Shown here: positions 43,301 to 54,769 of the stretch, one piece after another | Layout: the number at the start of each line of letters is the position of its first letter | Position numbering within the stretch: the stretch's first letter is position 1 | Assembly (NCBI RefSeq): GCF_029931775.1 | Contig: NC_079324.1 | Location: 61,759,268-61,823,267, forward strand | Direction of reading: 5' to 3' | Source of the DNA: Euleptes europaea | Lineage: Eukaryota; Chordata; Lepidosauria; Squamata; Sphaerodactylidae | DNA: 64,000 bases | Position numbers and translations under genes: made by a program | The notes under the pieces: generated by a model | Told to the model about the DNA's origin: nothing | Databases searched by the model: none | Seen by the model: the letters and a program-made list of their open reading frames with translations, nothing else

Positions 43301-46300
43301 TGCTTCTGTACAGAAAGCCATTAGTATGTGGGTGCCTGCCTTGCAAATCAGAGTGTTTGCTATGCTTTTTAATTTGGAAGACCTGTCATAGGCATGGTAG
43401 TTTAAAAAACTGGTTCACCTGGCTAGACCCTGCTCAAGAGCAGCTTGCTGTGTTTCCACAGACATCGTCATCCCCAGGTCCAGCTTTGTGAGGATTGTAC
43501 TGTGAGTCCAAGTTGTGGTGGTGGCACCTTCAGATGGTTTCTTCCACAACTACGTGTGGGTGGGGAGTTGAATTAGCAAATAATTCTATCACCACAGCTT
43601 CAACTGTGGATTGTAACTCAGCCAGGTATTCAATTTTTAACCTGGCACACACGCACACAACATAAAACTAAATACTCAGTTTCATACTGAATATGAAAAT
43701 GTTATAGAGTTAATGTTAACAGATTTCTCATAGGATGAAGAGATTACTTAACATTTTCTGAAGGTCATACGCACAGTATGCCAATCCTAGTCCTTCTCTC
43801 TCTTTAGGCATTGTTAAAACTCATAACTTATCTTTTCAAGAATGTGAACCTTTGCAGGCTGTGTTCGCCAAGCATCTGTGTCCCAATGTACTGAAGATAC
43901 ATTCAAGGTAATAAAATGAATGTTATATTATCAAGTCACATGGTTTTTGCCCAGAGATCATCAGATTTCTAAACAACCCTCTTGAAGCAGATTTTGAAGA
44001 TGCGTGGTATAAATCCTCTAAATAAATTTCAGTTATATATTGAGGCTTGCTTCTTCAGAACTAGTTCTGATGAGTGCAGATAAGAATTGGAGGCAGAAAA
44101 GTCCCATTCCAGAGGGTCTCCAGCAAGTAAAAGTTCAGATTGTATTCCTCTACAGTGTAAGATAAGCATTGGAAAAGAAAAGGCCCTTCCTGTGGGCCAC
44201 CTGGGAGGACTCTAACTCAGGACCCCTCAGGGTGGGGAGGGGAGAGATGGTAATGTGATAGAGAGAATCCTGGAATCTAGAGAGAATCCTAGAGTTGGAA
44301 GGGGCTCATACAGACCATCTAGTCCAACCCCCTGCTCAATGCAGGATCAACCTAGAGCATCCCGGGGAGGGGCTGTGGCTCAGTGGAAGAGCCTGCATAC
44401 AGAAGGTCCCAGGTTTGATCCCCAGCATCTCCAGTTAAAAGGACTAGGCGGTAGGTGACATGAAAGACCTCTGCCTGAGATCCTGGAGAGCCGCTGCCAG
44501 TCTGAGTAGACAATACCGACTTAGATGGACCGGTGGTCTGATTCAGTATAAGGCAGCTTCATGTGTTCATGTGACCCCCATTTCTGTCTGTACCGGCAGA
44601 ATTCAAGTCATCAAGGGGGGCAGACCTATTTTACCAGGTCTGCCCCTCCCACCTCTGCCTAGTGGAGAAGACAGAAGAGCCAGAGAAGGGAAACAGGATG
44701 GTGCTCCAAAACAGGGCCTTGCAATTTGGCTGCCACTCACTGGCTGTTACTATTCTTTTGGGGCTGTATTGGACAGATCTGCAGATTTTTGTTGTTTTGT
44801 TATTCATATTAAGCATGAACTATAGACAGCAATTCATAGTCTCTCTTAAACTTCTCAGGCAGTTGTCTGACATATTGATTCATTTTCCAACTTATCAAGA
44901 CGAAGTAACTTTATCTGTAACACCACTGAAAGCTTGTTTCAAGACTTATGTTGAGGATGAAATGGGTAAGCATTTAATTGCATAGCTTTAAAAAATCAGA
45001 AAAGTGATCCATAAGAGCATTCTGTATGCAAGAGAACACTGTGTTGTGTCAAAGTGTTTTGCATGTTGTGTGTTTGAAATATTTTTTTAGCAGTGGCTTC
45101 AAGTGAGAATAAGGAGGTTTCAGGCAAGGAAACATATTTGAGTCTGCACATATACTCAAGTTGGACTTCTATTTTTTCACAAGAACTGTTTCATGACAAG
45201 AGTTTCAGGCTTCCTGTCCATGATTTTCCTGTCTCTAATTAAGCTAGGCCTTTAGGCAGCCTCTCTGGTAAGAGCGGGAACAGACCAGTGATTCACAGAG
45301 CCCCACAAAGAGGGGCGGGGTTTCTCTCTAGGGTTGCCAGCTCCAGGTTGGGAAATACCTGGAGATTTAGGGGGTGGAGCCTGAGGAGGGCAGGGTTTGG
45401 AGAGGGGCAGGACTTCAATGCCATAGAGTCCAATTGCCAAAGCGGCCATTTTCTCCAGGGGAACTGATCTCTGTCACCTGGAGGTCAGTTGTAATAGCGG
45501 GAGATCTCCAGCCAACCACCTGGAGGTTGGCAACCCTATTTCTCTCCCAAAAGGAAACAATTGGATGGCTTAGCACAAGCCAGAGCGTAGAAAGAACGCC
45601 TATTCCTGCAAGGGGGTGTGATTATAGAAAAATCGATAAATGCCTGAGGGAGGAGTTCCTGCTGTCTTCCCCAGGAGCAAACAAGGGAGGAAGAATCCTT
45701 TGCAGGATAGGCCCATTTCAGGTAAATGTGGCTCAGGATCTGTGAACTGGAAGCCAAATAGTTAGGGCACCAGTTTAGTCAGGCTGTGTTCGTTTTCTGT
45801 ATTATTTTAGCTGTGTTATGCCTTCTCCTGTTTGTCTGAAATATTTCCCTGTGTGCAAAAAACTGCACACACTGTTCCCTTCTTACTCTGTTTTTCCAGT
45901 ATTTAAAACCTTTCCTTTTAAAAGAGCTTGTGTTGCCCCCAGATCTCTTGTGTGCAAAAGGACTGGGTTAGGTGCAGGCCAGCTCTCTAGTGAGCCAGCT
46001 TACATGTTTGGCTGGATGAGGTGCATGTTTGTGTGAGTGTGTAAGAGACAGATAAAGGAGAAGAAGAAGAGTTGGTTTTTATATGCCGACTTTCTCTACC
46101 ACTTAAGGGAGAATCAAACTGGCTTACACTCACTTTCCCTTCCCCTCCCCACAGCAGACACCCTGTGAGGTAGATGGAGCTGAGAGAGCTGTGACTAGCC
46201 CAAGGTCACCTAGTTGGCTTCATGTGGAGGAGTGGGGAAACAAATTCAGTTCACCAGAGAGGCAGAAGTGGACCAGTCATATTCTGCCTTAGATTTTAAA

Positions 46301-49300
46301 GAGACAGGTGGTGGCAGCTACCCTGAGAGTGTGGGCTGTAATGTCAGGGGTAAATAATAGCCAAACAGCTCCCAGGAGTCTGGGGAAACAGGGATGTCTG
46401 CCACTGTTCCACGTCCCCCCTTCCTGGGGTAATCGTGCCATAGAGGAATAGTTTTTTTTTAAGTGTAATAACTAGATTATTACACTAAAATTATATTGTT
46501 TATTACTGGCTTCAGCCAATAAATGTTTTGATGTAAGCAAATGGATTAAAGAGGAAAAGTACAGTTCTTTGAAGTGAACCAGTGTCATGTAGTGGTTAGC
46601 GTAGCAGATGAGGATTTGGGAAACCCAGGTTTCAATGTGCTGTAGACGTTTGTTGGGTGACCTTGGGTCTCTCTAACACTACCCTACCTCCCAGAGTTGT
46701 TGTTATAAGGATAACATGGAATTAGGGAGAATAGCGTAACCTGCTTTGAGTCACTGTTGGGAAGGAGGGCAGGGTATAAATAAATAACCCGGGTTTTATG
46801 CTATTGGTTTGGAAATAGTAACGAAGTGCTTCTTTGATTGTACTGATAATCTGTTATTCACCTTAATTTTTAAAAGGATCTGTCAGAACGTTTGCCCTGA
46901 TGAATTTACCATGTTGTATTTTTGTAAATCAGACTTCTTGCCAGATCCAGTGATAGATGTAATATTGACAAAAGATGCTCCAAGGGTGATCCACATGTTT
47001 GTTGAGTGTAGGGATGCTGTAATGTGTGGATGTCCTGTGCATATACTATACATCCAAACACACAATTCAGAAGTCTTGGAATTCTTCCACTTTTTTTTTT
47101 TTTTTTGAGGCAGATGGACTGTGGGAATAGGTCACAGGAATAGGTCGTATGACAAGACTGGATGTACATCCAATTTACACCTAACTGCTGTACCTGTGGG
47201 AGCAGGCTGACACTCTACCATGCATGTTCTAGTTTTAATTAAGTTGTGACCCACATCTGTTTTACATATGAATATTAAATTTGGAAAGCATTTATAACCA
47301 TTCTTACTACAGCCTTCAGGACTTTTATTGCTTTTGTTTCATGTTGTCATGAATGTGAACAGATTTTGCAAAAGAAATGCGTACTAAGATACACCTTGAG
47401 CCAGAAGAATTTGAGTATTTTCAAGTTGGAGTAGACTCTGAAGTCACATTTTGCCTTAAAGAGCTAAAGGTAACAATACAAATTGTATTTGCTTGATTGT
47501 TAATATGCTTCAAGATTGCATTAGTGTGCTCTTCCATGATTAATTGCTAAGGCCTTATTTAGGAAGCAGAACTTCAGTGTTGAAGCTGTTTGAAGGGCAT
47601 CGGGGAGAGGGAAGAAAATGTTATAAAATGTGGAAATCTTGGAAAGGTAAACCTATGACAAGCCCCGCTGGAGCAAACAGAAGGCCCGTATGCTCCAGCA
47701 TCCTGTTTCCATCTATGGACCAACCAGTTGCCATGGGCTGACTGGGAGTTAAAATGGTCCTGGAACAAGCTGCAGGGCCCACTCAGCTCAGACCCAGCCA
47801 GCCATATGTGTTGGCTCAACGGCTGCCTCCTCCTGCGATGATGCCAACCCTCATCATTGGCACCACTGCCCAGATCTGAGGTGAGTGGCTCCAGCAGTGC
47901 TGGCCCAGCTACTAGGCTTTGCTCTGCATGCTAGCCACCCTCCAAGAACTCTATGTATAACTTAAATATCCAGTCTGCCCCTGTCAAAACCTCCAAGAAG
48001 CCAACAAGCAGGGTAATAAACAACAGGCAATTGTCCTGTCTGCCAGAGAATGTAACAGTGAGTTTAAACCAAGACTGTAATGCTCCATAATGTATAATGC
48101 TTGAGGTTAATTCATGTATTTCACTTGTGTTTAGGGACTGTTGGCTTTTGCAGACACCCTCAGCACTTCAATCTCTGTACATCTCGATGTTTCTGGAAAG
48201 TAGGTTGATGATGGGAGTTGATGTTTTTGTTTATTTGAATGGCTAAACTATTAATTGAGGGTGCTTAAATGAGCACTGAACTCACTTCCTGGAAAGAACT
48301 GTGTTGCTAAGGGATGCTTTGGTACACAGCAATTTCCTGCACAAATACAATTTTCACGTAGGAAATACATTTGTAGACACAATAATATGTGAATTAATCA
48401 TACACAGTGCACAGTACTACACATTGTTAAAAGTGTTTTGGCCCATTTAATTTTGTAGTACTTTTATGAACTGCATCTAGAGAAGGTACGGAAAAATTTT
48501 GGGGGAAACTCCCCCCCCCCCAAATAATGTTTTCAGTTTTTCCAACAGAAAAATTGGGAGACTTTGTAGAGCACTGAAAAGTTCTCCTATGAAATACTTT
48601 CCTTTTTGAATGAGAAAAATCTTGCCTTGAAAAGCATTTCACTCATTCCATATGTACAGCATGAAAAATACTGAGGACTTTCTCAGTTTTTCCCGTGGGA
48701 AAATTTGGAAATGTTGTAGAGCACTGAAAAAAATCCTTTGATTTCCCCCCCCCCCCATGAGTGACATGAAAGACAAGTATGGACTTTTTAAAAATTAAGA
48801 CAGTCTAGAGCATTAGATGAACATTTCTGTGTACACAGTAGACATGCACAACATATTAGAGATTTTAATGTAAACTTTAGCAACAACATTATGTGTTTAA
48901 TGATAATACATTAAAGAGTACATTGTTTTCAAGATATAAAGTGTAGCTTAATATCCAAACATGCTGATAGTTCTACCAATTGTGACTCTATGACAATGTT
49001 TCTGTCCAAATAATACTTTCTTTTGTTTACTACAGAATTTGTTTTCTACCTTTTATTTTTGCCTGCCTCTCAGATGGCAAAAAAGATATACAGGCTATAG
49101 TAGCATAGGGTATAGCAGTTTGCACCTCTTTCTCAAGTACTGGGTACTTACAGAAAATGAAGACATTTCTACTTTTAAATTCCATAAGTATTAAAATAGT
49201 ATAATTATATGTGCTGTTATAAACAATGTATTTTATGTTATATAAGTAAAAGAAGTTTAGATTTGATAGCAAAGCATATATTTTGATTTTTTCCCCCCAA

Positions 49301-52300
49301 ATTTTCATTTTTGCCACCAAAAAACCCCCCTCTCCCTAGCTTCGAAATTTCTGGGAATTTTATATGCCTAACTGCATCAGGTAATGCTATAATAGGAAGG
49401 AAAGTAATATTTTAGTAGCTTTTTCCCATCAGTAAAGAGCAGAATGTGAACCTAGGTTTTTCCTCTGCATATAGGCTGGGATATGAAAATTATTCTTATC
49501 AGTAAAAATATGAGGCAGATACTCAACCCGTTTTTAATTTAAAGGCCAGTTGCTTTCATCATTGAGGACATGATGGTCGAAGCTAGTTTTGTTTTAGCTA
49601 CTTTGGCAGATATTGAAAACAAAGAATCCTCTCATCATTCTCCACATCTTTCACAAGAGCAGAAAAGGTAAGGCAGATTAGAAGTTAGTTGTTTCTTTTG
49701 CAATGCTAGATTTAAGATGGAAAAGATAGGATCCCTCCCAAGTCCAGTAGAGGATACAATTCACCCTGGTACCTCTATAAGAGTTGTGAACCTATAACAA
49801 ACGTTTTCTGAATCCCTGAAAGGAGATGCCAGTTTAGGAAAATTCTAAGCCTCTTTGGTCTCCAGGTAGACTCATATTAATAGGAATAACTTGTTACCTG
49901 CTAGCTGCTATTACGCAAGTGCTTCTCATGCTAGGAACTAATGGTCATCATCAATGTAAGGCTCAGAACAGCAGTGTTGATTCAGTATTGTGCAGGCAGG
50001 TGGCTCATATCTTCTCATGCTTTGTTCACATGCTGAACAGAATCCCAGGTGGTGGAGTAAAATCCTGGAATCCTCCACAGTACTTTCAGGGTCTAAGGGA
50101 ACCAGGACTCACACAGTCGCATCCCATGCATGTTAAGTTAAGTTGTCTTCTCTCTCCTGCTGCAGGCCAGACCGACTGAGGTGATGGGGCTCTTGCAGTG
50201 GGTCACACCGGAGCAACTTCACTAACTGCCCATGTTCTGTGACCTTTTGCTCCCTAGGCCCTAAACGCTAAACCTTTTTAAAGAAAATCAAATAACATGT
50301 TAAAAGAGAAAATGACATGGGTTACACTAAGCCCCAGTTCGTTCAATGGAGCTTACTCCCAAGAACCCATGCACAGTGCTGAAGCCTTAGTCAATTCCCA
50401 GTATGCAGAAGAGTTGATATCTAGGTTTTTTTAAAGCGCTGTTTCTATATACATTAAACTGATGGGGTCAGTAATAAACATGTTGCAGGCATTTCTAGTG
50501 AAAACTACAAAATGAGGAGCCATTAGCTGCAGTCTGTTTAATTACTTTAAAATACGACACTTCTTATATTTGTATGGAATGTAGATGCAACATTATGCAT
50601 TTAATTTCTATTACTCTCGCACTTTAAATGGGGTACTGTACACTATCTCTCAGAATGCAGAAGAAGTCAACATGAACCATTTCCGAGTGGTTTTTGTGAT
50701 CTTGCTGTCCAGGTGCAGCAGAACACAAAAGACCCCATCACTTCCTTGCCAGTGTGTTTCGAATGTACTCCATGGAAGTTTGGAAAGGAAGAAGATGCTA
50801 GCAAAATTCCAAAGCACTTCCTATTTCAGTCCTATTAGAGTTGGCTGTTGTTTTGTGGTTGATAAACCTCTGTAAAGCCCTACTTTATCCATAGCTTATG
50901 GTGTCTTGAAATCTGAATACAGGTAAAGGAAACCAGAACAAGGACTGAATATACACACATCTTTGTATTGCTGAACAATCATATCTATGACAGAGACCAA
51001 ATTCTGGCACAGACCTCTACAAATCTCAGACACATGTGATTATTACTCCCACCCCTAGATCCATGTTGGACTTCTGGCTGTAGAAAAGAGCAAGAGTCCA
51101 GTAGCACCTTAAAGACTAACAAAATTTCTGGCAGGGTATGAGCTTTCATGAGCCAAAGCTCACTTCTTCAGATACAGCTAGAATGTGATTCCATCTATCC
51201 TAAAGTGGAGACCAGTGAATTAGACACACAATGGCAGTGTAAATATCAAAAACAAGTAAATTACATTAGCAGGCATGATTGGATCAGGTGTGACATGCAG
51301 AGGGGTAGTAGGTGTGGAGAAATCAGCATTGGTAATGACAGAAATCCCAGGTCTCTATTAAGTCCCGGAAAAATGCAGTCTTGAGCTTCATTATTAGTTG
51401 TAATTCAGCAGTCTCTCTAATCGCCCTTTGAAATCCCTTTGTAAGAGAACTGTGAGCTGTGGCTCACGAAAGCTCATATCCTGCCAGAAATTTTGTTAGT
51501 CTTTAAGGTGCTACCTGACTCTTACTCTTTTTTACTGCTAGTGACAGACTAACATGGCTACCCATCATGGTCTTCTGGCTGGTACCTCGTACACATTCAT
51601 TGGCAAGCACCTGCTTCCTTGCCATAGGCAGGATAAACCTGGAACAGAGAGCAATCTGTCCCCTCTCTGGAATTGTCATCACGTCCATCTCTTGCCCTAA
51701 GGGTGTATATAATCCAGTTACCGCATATGTTCACTGCAGCAGGGAGGAAAACAACATTGGTAGAGGTCTGGACGTTCAGGTTTAATGAATGGCCAGACTG
51801 AAATAGTAGATACACTGCTCCTAGTGCCGCAGACCACAGCAGAACTGAAGCAACAGCTCGATAAAGGTCTTGCTTTTTAGGAGTCCTGCATTACAGAGGA
51901 GCAACAGGGACATTCTCATGCCCATCGCAAACATGACAGACCCAAAGCCTGCCACAACAGAGGATGCTGCAGCCGTGGAGGAAGCTATGGCAACTCACCC
52001 TGATTACGATAAGGTGAGGGAAAAGGCTAAAGACAACAGACCATCAGAAGCCAATAGAAAATGCCCCCATCAACCCCCAAATTTCTTTTTTTGGTATTAA
52101 ATTACTGTTGATATATTTGCTACATTGCCCCCACCCACCCCGATAGTCTGTTCCTGTGCAAAAGCATTGATTCTGGCTTTTCCAGCTCTTATCAGACAGG
52201 CCCTCATCTACTCCAGAGCTTGGCAACGTTGGCACTAGTCTGTTTAAAGGCTTCGAAATACCCTTTGTTTTCCCTGCCAAGATCAACAGCAATGTAGAAA

Positions 52301-53394
52301 TGAAAGTGTTCTGTTCCAGAAACCTCAATTCATGCAACATTTTTGTTGCCAGAGGAGACGGCTTAGGGTTAGTTGAGAGTTAACAAACTGGTCCTACACT
52401 TTGCCATTTCGCTAACAGAGAAGGGCAAGTTCCCAAGAGCCGCTTATAGCCACAGGCAAGGGCTTACACATATCCAGTGGGATGTGGTCGGGTTTGTCTT
52501 TCAACAGCTTCCTCCAAACTACTTTAATAACTCACCTCCATTTCAAAAGCAAGGTCATATAGCATGAGTTTTATTTAAATCCTTCCAAGGAGCCTTGAAT
52601 ACATGTAATATTATTTAGATCTCGGTCAAAATGTGCATGTATAAGCTAAGCTAAACTTCATGGTGCATCTCACACAGCATGGTGTTTGTACTTTCCCCAT
52701 CTTGCATTGCTTCCTGCAGGGGCACCTTATACCAGAGATCCCTACCAGGGAGGTGGGGAAAAGAGACACGGGCACATTAGAAGAGGAGTTGGTTTTTATA
52801 TGCTGACTTTCTCTACCACTTAAGGGAGACTCAAACTGGCTTACAATCACCTTCCCCTCCCCCTCCCCACAACAGACACCCTGTGAGGGAGGTGGGGCTG
52901 AGAGAGCTCTAAGAGAGCTGTGACTAGACCATGGTCACCCAGCTGGCTTCATGTGTAGGAGTGGGAAAACAAATCCAGTTCACCAGATTAGCATCCGCCA
53001 CTCATGTGGAGGAGTGGGGAATCAAACCCGGTCCTCCAGATCAGAGTCCACCGCTCTTAACCACTACACCACACTGGTTCAGCTTTCTTCCCACCTTCCC
53101 CTACCACATTTTAAACCCCCCCCCCCGGTTTTATAGAAATTAACTGTGACTTGCTTCCAACACATGGCCCTGTCTCTGTATCAGATTTGGTCCTAATAGG
53201 CAGCATCACAAGATTTTGACTAACGCTGCTCTGCAGGTGGTTAATTTTTTTATTGCTTTTCCTAGTTCCATTCTTTGTTCTTTGGAGCAGTTTCATCCAA
53301 GGAGCAAGGTATTGCTCATGTATTTCACAGTTTGGCAACAGCAAGCGACACTGAAGAGGATTTTGGCAATGGACAAATTTCCCAAACATTTTAG
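37228..53394 (+). CDS. RAD9B: RAD9B, 9-1-1 checkpoint clamp paralogue, complete
   Basis: RAD9B can replace RAD9A in the RAD9-RAD1-HUS1 clamp loaded at damaged DNA to activate ATR. Coding exons: 37228-37261, 40085-40155, 40728-40877, 41367-41481, 43808-43907, 44859-44965, 47363-47469, 48135-48199, 49545-49667, 51881-52013, 53266-53394. They sum to 1134 nt (377 codons plus stop) and all phases fit. Conserved blocks: [51 protein letters not shown]-like [45 protein letters not shown] and [15 protein letters not shown]. The tenth exon (Pro/Ala/Asp-rich linker) has little likeness to human RAD9B. The last exon restores it with [12 protein letters not shown] and the acidic [10 protein letters not shown], which resembles the phosphorylated tail by which RAD9A binds TOPBP1. 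Human RAD9B is slightly longer. Confidence 0.94.
37381..37880. repeat. Tandem repeat, ~130-bp unit, four copies
   Basis: Units start near 37381, 37509, 37639 and 37773 with AGTTGCACTTACCTGTAACT-like sequence. Each carries a palindrome of the GCGCATGCGC type (37443-37452, 37571-37580, then diverged forms near 37700 and 37833) followed by AGGCTGGCCT. It starts about 120 bp after RAD9B exon 1. Units 1 and 4 contain CAGGTAAGT on the - strand, a consensus 5' splice site. Confidence 0.88.
37911..38340. repeat. Tandem duplication, ~211-bp unit, two copies
   Basis: Copy 1 starts GCTCCTATGAATAATGCATT at 37911 and copy 2 at 38122. Both run through TTTCGTATCATTTTTG and ACCTGAGTTTGCTGCAA, with point and small indel differences. 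Confidence 0.88.
38588..38795 (+). mobile_element. SINE family C (tRNA-derived), worn
   Basis: Box B-like GGTTCGAATCC, then CTACCTCACAGGGTTGTTTT and a tail ending GTATGAATAAATAAA. Confidence 0.7.
38879..39100 (+). mobile_element. SINE family C (tRNA-derived)
   Basis: Box A-like TATAATGGTTAAAGTG, box B-like GGTTCAAATC, body CTACCTCACAGGGTTGTTGT followed by GAGGATAAAATGGAGGAGAG, tail GGTATAAATAAAATAAAAC. Confidence 0.85.
39200..39597. mobile_element. Non-autonomous OC1-like hAT copy
   Basis: Element 39208-39589 (382 bp) has CAGTGATGGCGAACCTTTTA at the left and CATAGGTTCGCCAACACTG at the right. Target duplication TCCTAATC / TCCTAGTC (one mismatch). Its ends match the copy at 22990-24773; the transposase middle is deleted. 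Confidence 0.9.
39600..40084. other. RAD9B intron 1, nothing firm
   Basis: May hold worn LINE sequence (GACTAACCGGAAAAAAGATC near 39634 recalls a CR1/L2-type reverse transcriptase end), but it is too diverged to call. Confidence 0.35.
41770..41880 (+). mobile_element. Small LINE reverse transcriptase scrap
   Basis: TATGCTGATGACACCCAGCA codes YADDTQH, the catalytic YADD block of a LINE reverse transcriptase, with little else left. Confidence 0.5.
41950..42336. other. GC-rich stretch in RAD9B intron 4, unassigned
   Basis: C- and G-rich sequence without exon likeness or a clear repeat boundary. It is unlike the AT-rich flanks, so it is probably an old insertion of unknown type. Confidence 0.35.
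42337..42524 (+). mobile_element. hAT-like MITE, TAGGGTTGCCA family
   Basis: Ends TAGGGTTGCCAGCTCTG and GGTTGGCAACCCTA; body CAAAGCGGCCATTTTCTCCA. The flanks AGTCTCCC / GGTCTCTC look like a worn 8-bp duplication. Confidence 0.8.
42760..42963 (+). mobile_element. 5S rRNA-derived SINE
   Basis: GCCTGATCTGGTCAGATCTC, AGAAGCTAAGCAGCATCAGC and TTGGATGAGAGACCACC follow 5S rRNA closely, including the internal promoter region. The tail ACCATAAATCGGCTGCAACT resembles the BovB 3' end, suggesting BovB-driven mobility. Confidence 0.88.
42964..43172 (+). mobile_element. SINE family A, full copy
   Basis: CGTGGCTCAGTGGTAGAGC, CCAGGTTCAGTCCCCGGCAT and the tail GGCAGCTTCATGTGTTCATG. It abuts the 5S-derived SINE. 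Confidence 0.9.
44263..44361 (-). mobile_element. CR1 3' end, inverted
   Basis: AGAGTTGGAAGGGGCTCATA, CCATCTAGTCCAACCCCCTG and CAATGCAGGATCAACC, the reverse complement of the end seen at 22640-22736. Confidence 0.85.
44362..44575 (+). mobile_element. SINE family A, full copy
   Basis: GGGGAGGGGCTGTGGCTCAG, GTCCCAGGTTTGATCCCCAG and the tail CAGTATAAGGCAGCTTCATG. It lies about 290 bp before RAD9B exon 6. Confidence 0.9.
45321..45546 (+). mobile_element. hAT-like MITE, TAGGGTTGCCA family, clean target duplication
   Basis: Element 45329-45538 (210 bp) runs from TAGGGTTGCCAGCTCCAGG to CCTGGAGGTTGGCAACCCTA. TTTCTCTC is duplicated exactly at 45321-45328 and 45539-45546, the 8-bp size of hAT insertions. 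Confidence 0.88.
46058..46262 (-). mobile_element. SINE family B, inverted, 5' end missing
   Basis: GAGAAGAAGAAGAGTTGGTT through GTGGGGAAACAAATTCAGTT, ending before the box B/box A part. Confidence 0.88.
46571..46787 (+). mobile_element. SINE family C
   Basis: CATGTAGTGGTTAGCGTAG (box A-like), CCCAGGTTTCAATGTG (box B-like), CTACCTCCCAGAGTTGTTGT and GGGTATAAATAAATAA. Confidence 0.8.
48470..48760. repeat. Imperfect internal duplication
   Basis: CAGTTTTTCCAACAGAAAAA with GTAGAGCACTGAAAA (from 48533) recurs as CAGTTTTTCCCGTGGGAAAA with GTAGAGCACTGAAAA (from 48685), about 150 bp apart. Both lie near C-runs. Confidence 0.6.
49668..51070. other. RAD9B intron 9, left part, nothing recognised
   Basis: No exon of RAD9B and no repeat family I can name; a few short open frames look like chance. 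Confidence 0.45.
51071..51581 (+). mobile_element. Long fold-back element (same family as 3333-3523)
   Basis: The left arm GAGTCCAGTAGCACCTTAAA...GGCAGGGTATGAGCTTTCAT and an inverted right arm ATGAGCTTT-type ...CCTGCCAGAAATTTTGTTAG enclose about 300 bp of extra sequence. The end GACAGACTAACATGGCTACC plus CATCATG equals that of the short copy. CTTCTGGCTG is repeated at 51071-51080 and 51572-51581. Confidence 0.75.
52782..53079 (-). mobile_element. SINE family B, inverted, full copy
   Basis: GAAGAGGAGTTGGTTTTTAT through CGCTCTTAACCACTACACCA. It lies about 190 bp before the last RAD9B exon. Confidence 0.92.
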
Positions 53395-53439
53395 CGGTAT
53401 GAAGTATCTTATTGATCTGCTAATAAGTGATGGATAATC

Positions 53440-53445
53440 ATTAAA
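53440..53445 (+). terminator. Possible RAD9B polyadenylation signal
   Basis: ATTAAA 46 bases after the RAD9B stop. A longer 3'UTR ending nearer 54.7 kb is equally possible. Confidence 0.4.
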
Positions 53446-54769
53446 TAGTATTCAAATGCCAACATAGAGCCAAGTTGAATTCCTCTTAGTATTAGGTTTC
53501 TTAAAAACATTGGACCCCACAGTTTTATGAGTGTTACTAGAAGCTTCTGGACTATGTATTACTACTTATTATAAAGTCAGTCATGCCAATCAGATTATAT
53601 ACTTCATATAGATGTTTTGCCTTTATAAGCACGTATGGCCATGCTTGACAACTTTTCACCACTGGAGAACCTAAGGGGGACAGACCCAGTTCCTCCAAAA
53701 CCACCTCTTAAATTGAAAATTGAGACTAGATTCATCCAAACTCTGTTCAAGAGTTGGTTGTGGTTTTTTAATCCTGCAGGCATTACAGCATGCTATTTGC
53801 AGTACGAGGGCAGCAAGATGGGAGTGGATTGGAAGCCTTCCCCCTCCTTTCAGAGGTGCATACAGTCATCCAGCAGAGAATACATTTGGCTGTTTCAGCC
53901 CTGGAAACAGGCAGTTGCCCACAGCAACCTAACAAAGAGCAGCTAGGCACACGCTGCTCCATGAGCTCTGCTTTTCTTTTAAGATGTACTTCCCCCTTCA
54001 ACCCCCACAGGGAAAGAGAATAGGCACTGAACTGCCACTGAAATTCCATCGTGGCGAAACAAACACACCAGCTAGTACAGAGGCAGGAAAGCATGCAGGT
54101 TTGGTAGATTGTTGTGGTTCACTGGACGTTAGGGGAAAGGCCTGCTTAAGCTTGGCACTGCATCTGTACACCTCTGCAACAAAAGAGTTGGCATTTTCCC
54201 TTCTTCAATGCAAGTCATATACATATTTTTGCTATTCGTTTTTGTTTGTCAGCATCTCCCTTCATCCTAAGGATCCTCTTGATCCACCCAGCACTTCTGT
54301 TGCACAGTCCTTCTGAAAGGACTGGGAATCTGCTCCTTTGCAACCCCCTATCATCTTGATGCAGAGAAATTCCTGAAAGTTAGTGAACAGATGTCAGTGG
54401 CAGGAGAGGTTATTATCATACTGACCAACACTATTTCACCTAACATCTATGTCTGAAAGGACACTGCAGTTTATACTTCTGCTGAATTTGAAAGAATCTG
54501 GCCCAAGAGTCTGCATGTGGATATATGGACTAGAAGATGCAGGTGTTATACTATAAACTTACATGCATTGCCCACTTCAGCAATATGTAATTTAGTTAAT
54601 TTATCAGAAGCTGCTATATCCTTAGGAAAGACCCCTCTTGGTGATGCAAGCACAACTAGTCTTCTGCAGACAACCCAAGGACTGGTGGTTACAAGAACAG
54701 AGCAAACCCAAGATGAACAGCAGGGCACTTTGGGGCTCGCGGAACAATCACCGTTGAAGAAGCCACACA
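53446..54769. other. Intergenic or 3'UTR sequence between RAD9B and PPTC7
   Basis: No repeat and no coding exon recognised. It may be the distal RAD9B 3'UTR. Confidence 0.4.
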
